Below are positions 62,803 through 64,000 of a stretch of 64,000 nucleotides of DNA, in pieces. The stretch spans positions 124,001-188,000 of the forward strand of contig NZ_JPVN01000004.1 in NCBI RefSeq assembly GCF_000772945.1, given 5' to 3'. The position numbers were made by a program, and so were the translations under genes. Within the stretch, counting starts at the first letter, position 1, and the number at the start of each line of letters is the position of its first letter. Under the pieces are notes generated by a model. That model ran no database searches. It saw only the letters and a program-made list of their open reading frames with translations, and had not been told where the DNA came from. The DNA is from Ureibacillus manganicus DSM 26584 (GTDB taxonomy: Bacteria > Bacillota > Bacilli > Bacillales_A > Planococcaceae).

Positions 62803-64000
62803 GTTCACGAGCTGGTCCTACAGAGAAAGTCATTAAGTTAATGCCTGTAAGTTCTACAACACGTTCAACATATTTACGTGCATTTTCAGGTAATTCGTCT
62901 AGTGTACGAACACCTGTAATGTCTTCTGACCAACCAGGTAATTCTTCGTAAACTGGTTTACAAGCTTCTAAGACATGTAAACTCGCTGGGTATTCAGTAA
63001 TAATCTCACCATTGTACTCATAAGCTGTGCAAATTTTAACTGTTTCTAAGCCAGAAAGTACGTCGATTGAGTTTAACGCTAAATCTGTAATTCCACTTAC
63101 ACGACGAGAGTGACGAACTACTACAGAGTCAAACCAACCTACACGACGGGGACGACCAGTAGTTGTACCATATTCACGACCTACTTCTCGAATTTGGTGA
63201 CCCACTTCATCGAATAATTCTGTTGGGAATGGTCCATCACCTACACGAGAAGTATAAGCTTTAGATACTCCAACAACACGGGAAACATGGGAAGGACCTA
63301 TTCCAGTACCTGTAGTTACACCACCAGCAACTGGGTTAGATGATGTAACAAATGGATACGTACCATGGTCAACGTCTAACATTACTCCTTGTGCACCTTC
63401 AAATAATACACGTCCACCTTCATCTAGTACGTCATTTAATACTTTCGAGGTATCTGTCACGTATTTTGCAATTTCTTGACCGTAACCATAATATTCTTCA
63501 AAAATATCGTCAAAATTTAAAGCTTCAACTTCATAAAACTTTACAAATAGACGGTTTTTCAACTCTAAATTCTCACGAAGTTTTTGTTCAAATACTTCAC
63601 GATCCAATAAATCTGCAATACGAATTCCCATACGTGCAATTTTATCTTGATAACATGGGCCAATGCCTTTAATTGTTGTACCAATTTTTTTATCTCCACG
63701 AGATTCCTCATCCACTTTATCCTGGTAAATGTGGTATGGAAGGATAACTTGAGCGCGGTTTGAAATTTGTAAGTTTGAAGTATCAATTCCACGTTCCTCT
63801 AAACCTTTTAATTCCTTTACGAGTGACTTTGGATTAATAACCATTCCGTTACCCATAATTGAAGTTTTTTCTTTATAAAAAATACCTGATGGAATTAAAT
63901 GTAGCTTATAAGTTTCTTCACCAATTTTAATTGTATGTCCAGCATTATCCCCACCAGAAAAACGTGCAATTACATCTGCCTTTTTTGATAGGAAGTCTGT
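62771..64000 (-). CDS. purA: Adenylosuccinate synthetase (5' end outside window)
   Basis: The 409 C-terminal residues of about 430. The enzyme joins IMP and aspartate with GTP, first step from IMP to AMP. Seen: [60 protein letters not shown] and RPRRVGWFD. The frame is open through 64000; the P-loop start is missing. Its last codons recur in the tandem repeats downstream. Confidence 0.97.
   Translation of the reverse strand, partial: TDFLSKKADVIARFSGGDNAGHTIKIGEETYKLHLIPSGIFYKEKTSIMGNGMVINPKSLVKELKGLEERGIDTSNLQISNRAQVILPYHIYQDKVDEESRGDKKIGTTIKGIGPCYQDKIARMGIRIADLLDREVFEQKLRENLELKNRLFVKFYEVEALNFDDIFEEYYGYGQEIAKYVTDTSKVLNDVLDEGGRVLFEGAQGVMLDVDHGTYPFVTSSNPVAGGVTTGTGIGPSHVSRVVGVSKAYTSRVGDGPFPTELFDEVGHQIREVGREYGTTTGRPRRVGWFDSVVVRHSRRVSGITDLALNSIDVLSGLETVKICTAYEYNGEIITEYPASLHVLEACKPVYEELPGWSEDITGVRTLDELPENARKYVERVVELTGINLMTFSVGPAREQTNVVQEIWE

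Noticed and set aside
1-64000. CRISPR arrays, tRNA or rRNA genes, insertion-sequence transposases
   Set aside because: No regular spacer arrays, cloverleaf-type sequences, rRNA segments or DDE transposase motifs were found on reading.

Overview
Organism and setting. The window is low-GC Bacillales DNA. Its right end carries the origin-proximal block purA - (glpQ-like, M23 peptidase) - walR-walK-yycH-yycI-yycJ-htrA-yyzF-rlmH, all read leftward, as in Bacillus and Planococcaceae chromosomes. A complete GerA-type germination receptor operon points to a spore former. I cannot name the species; a Planococcaceae/Caryophanaceae member (Lysinibacillus, Solibacillus or Psychrobacillus-like) is a reasonable guess.

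Layout. (1) 1-22.1 kb is ordinary chromosome: small conserved proteins, an ECF-transporter S component, mqo, a CoA-type Nudix hydrolase, a cyclophilin lipoprotein, an SDR, a pseudouridine synthase, an HD-GYP protein, a YxlE/ABC operon, an ECF sigma/anti-sigma pair, a gluzincin peptidase and a nitroreductase. (2) 22.17-50.68 kb is a 28.5-kb mosaic island inserted at the 3' end of rlmH, the site used by staphylococcal SCC elements. Eight directly repeated att-like sites cut it into seven modules (M1-M7). M7, next to rlmH, carries two large serine recombinases, a small ORF just before them, a replication-initiator-like gene, an XRE regulator and structured DNA. M1-M6 have no recombinase and carry cargo: a GC-rich beta-helix/GH3 pair (M1), LysR plus a CofE-like protein (M2), one serine hydrolase (M3), a PAS-GGDEF protein plus an EAL remnant (M4), one purine nucleoside phosphorylase (M5), and a Ger receptor operon plus a DJ-1/PfpI protein and a broken HxlR gene (M6). 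(3) 50.66-64 kb is conserved chromosome: rlmH, a cluster of DnaA boxes over yyzF, htrA, the WalRK two-component operon with its regulators, a LysM-G5-M23 endopeptidase, a glycerophosphodiesterase, and purA cut by the window edge.

How it works together. The att sites share a TC centre with paired arms. Joining the two ends of M7 would give an almost symmetric attP with 29-bp arms. Several att copies re-encode the last codons of RlmH (PYHK-stop), so insertion or excision can leave rlmH functional. The second recombinase reads through the att site into rlmH antisense sequence, so its own C-terminus depends on integration. Sites nearest rlmH are nearly identical and those farther left are more diverged, which fits repeated insertion at rlmH with the oldest modules pushed outward. 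Inside M7, four single-gene units (40.4-42.4 kb) are each followed by another palindromic repeat family, a second gene-plus-repeat array nested in the first.

Limits. All calls come from reading the sequence. Family assignments are from motif recognition; no searches were run.
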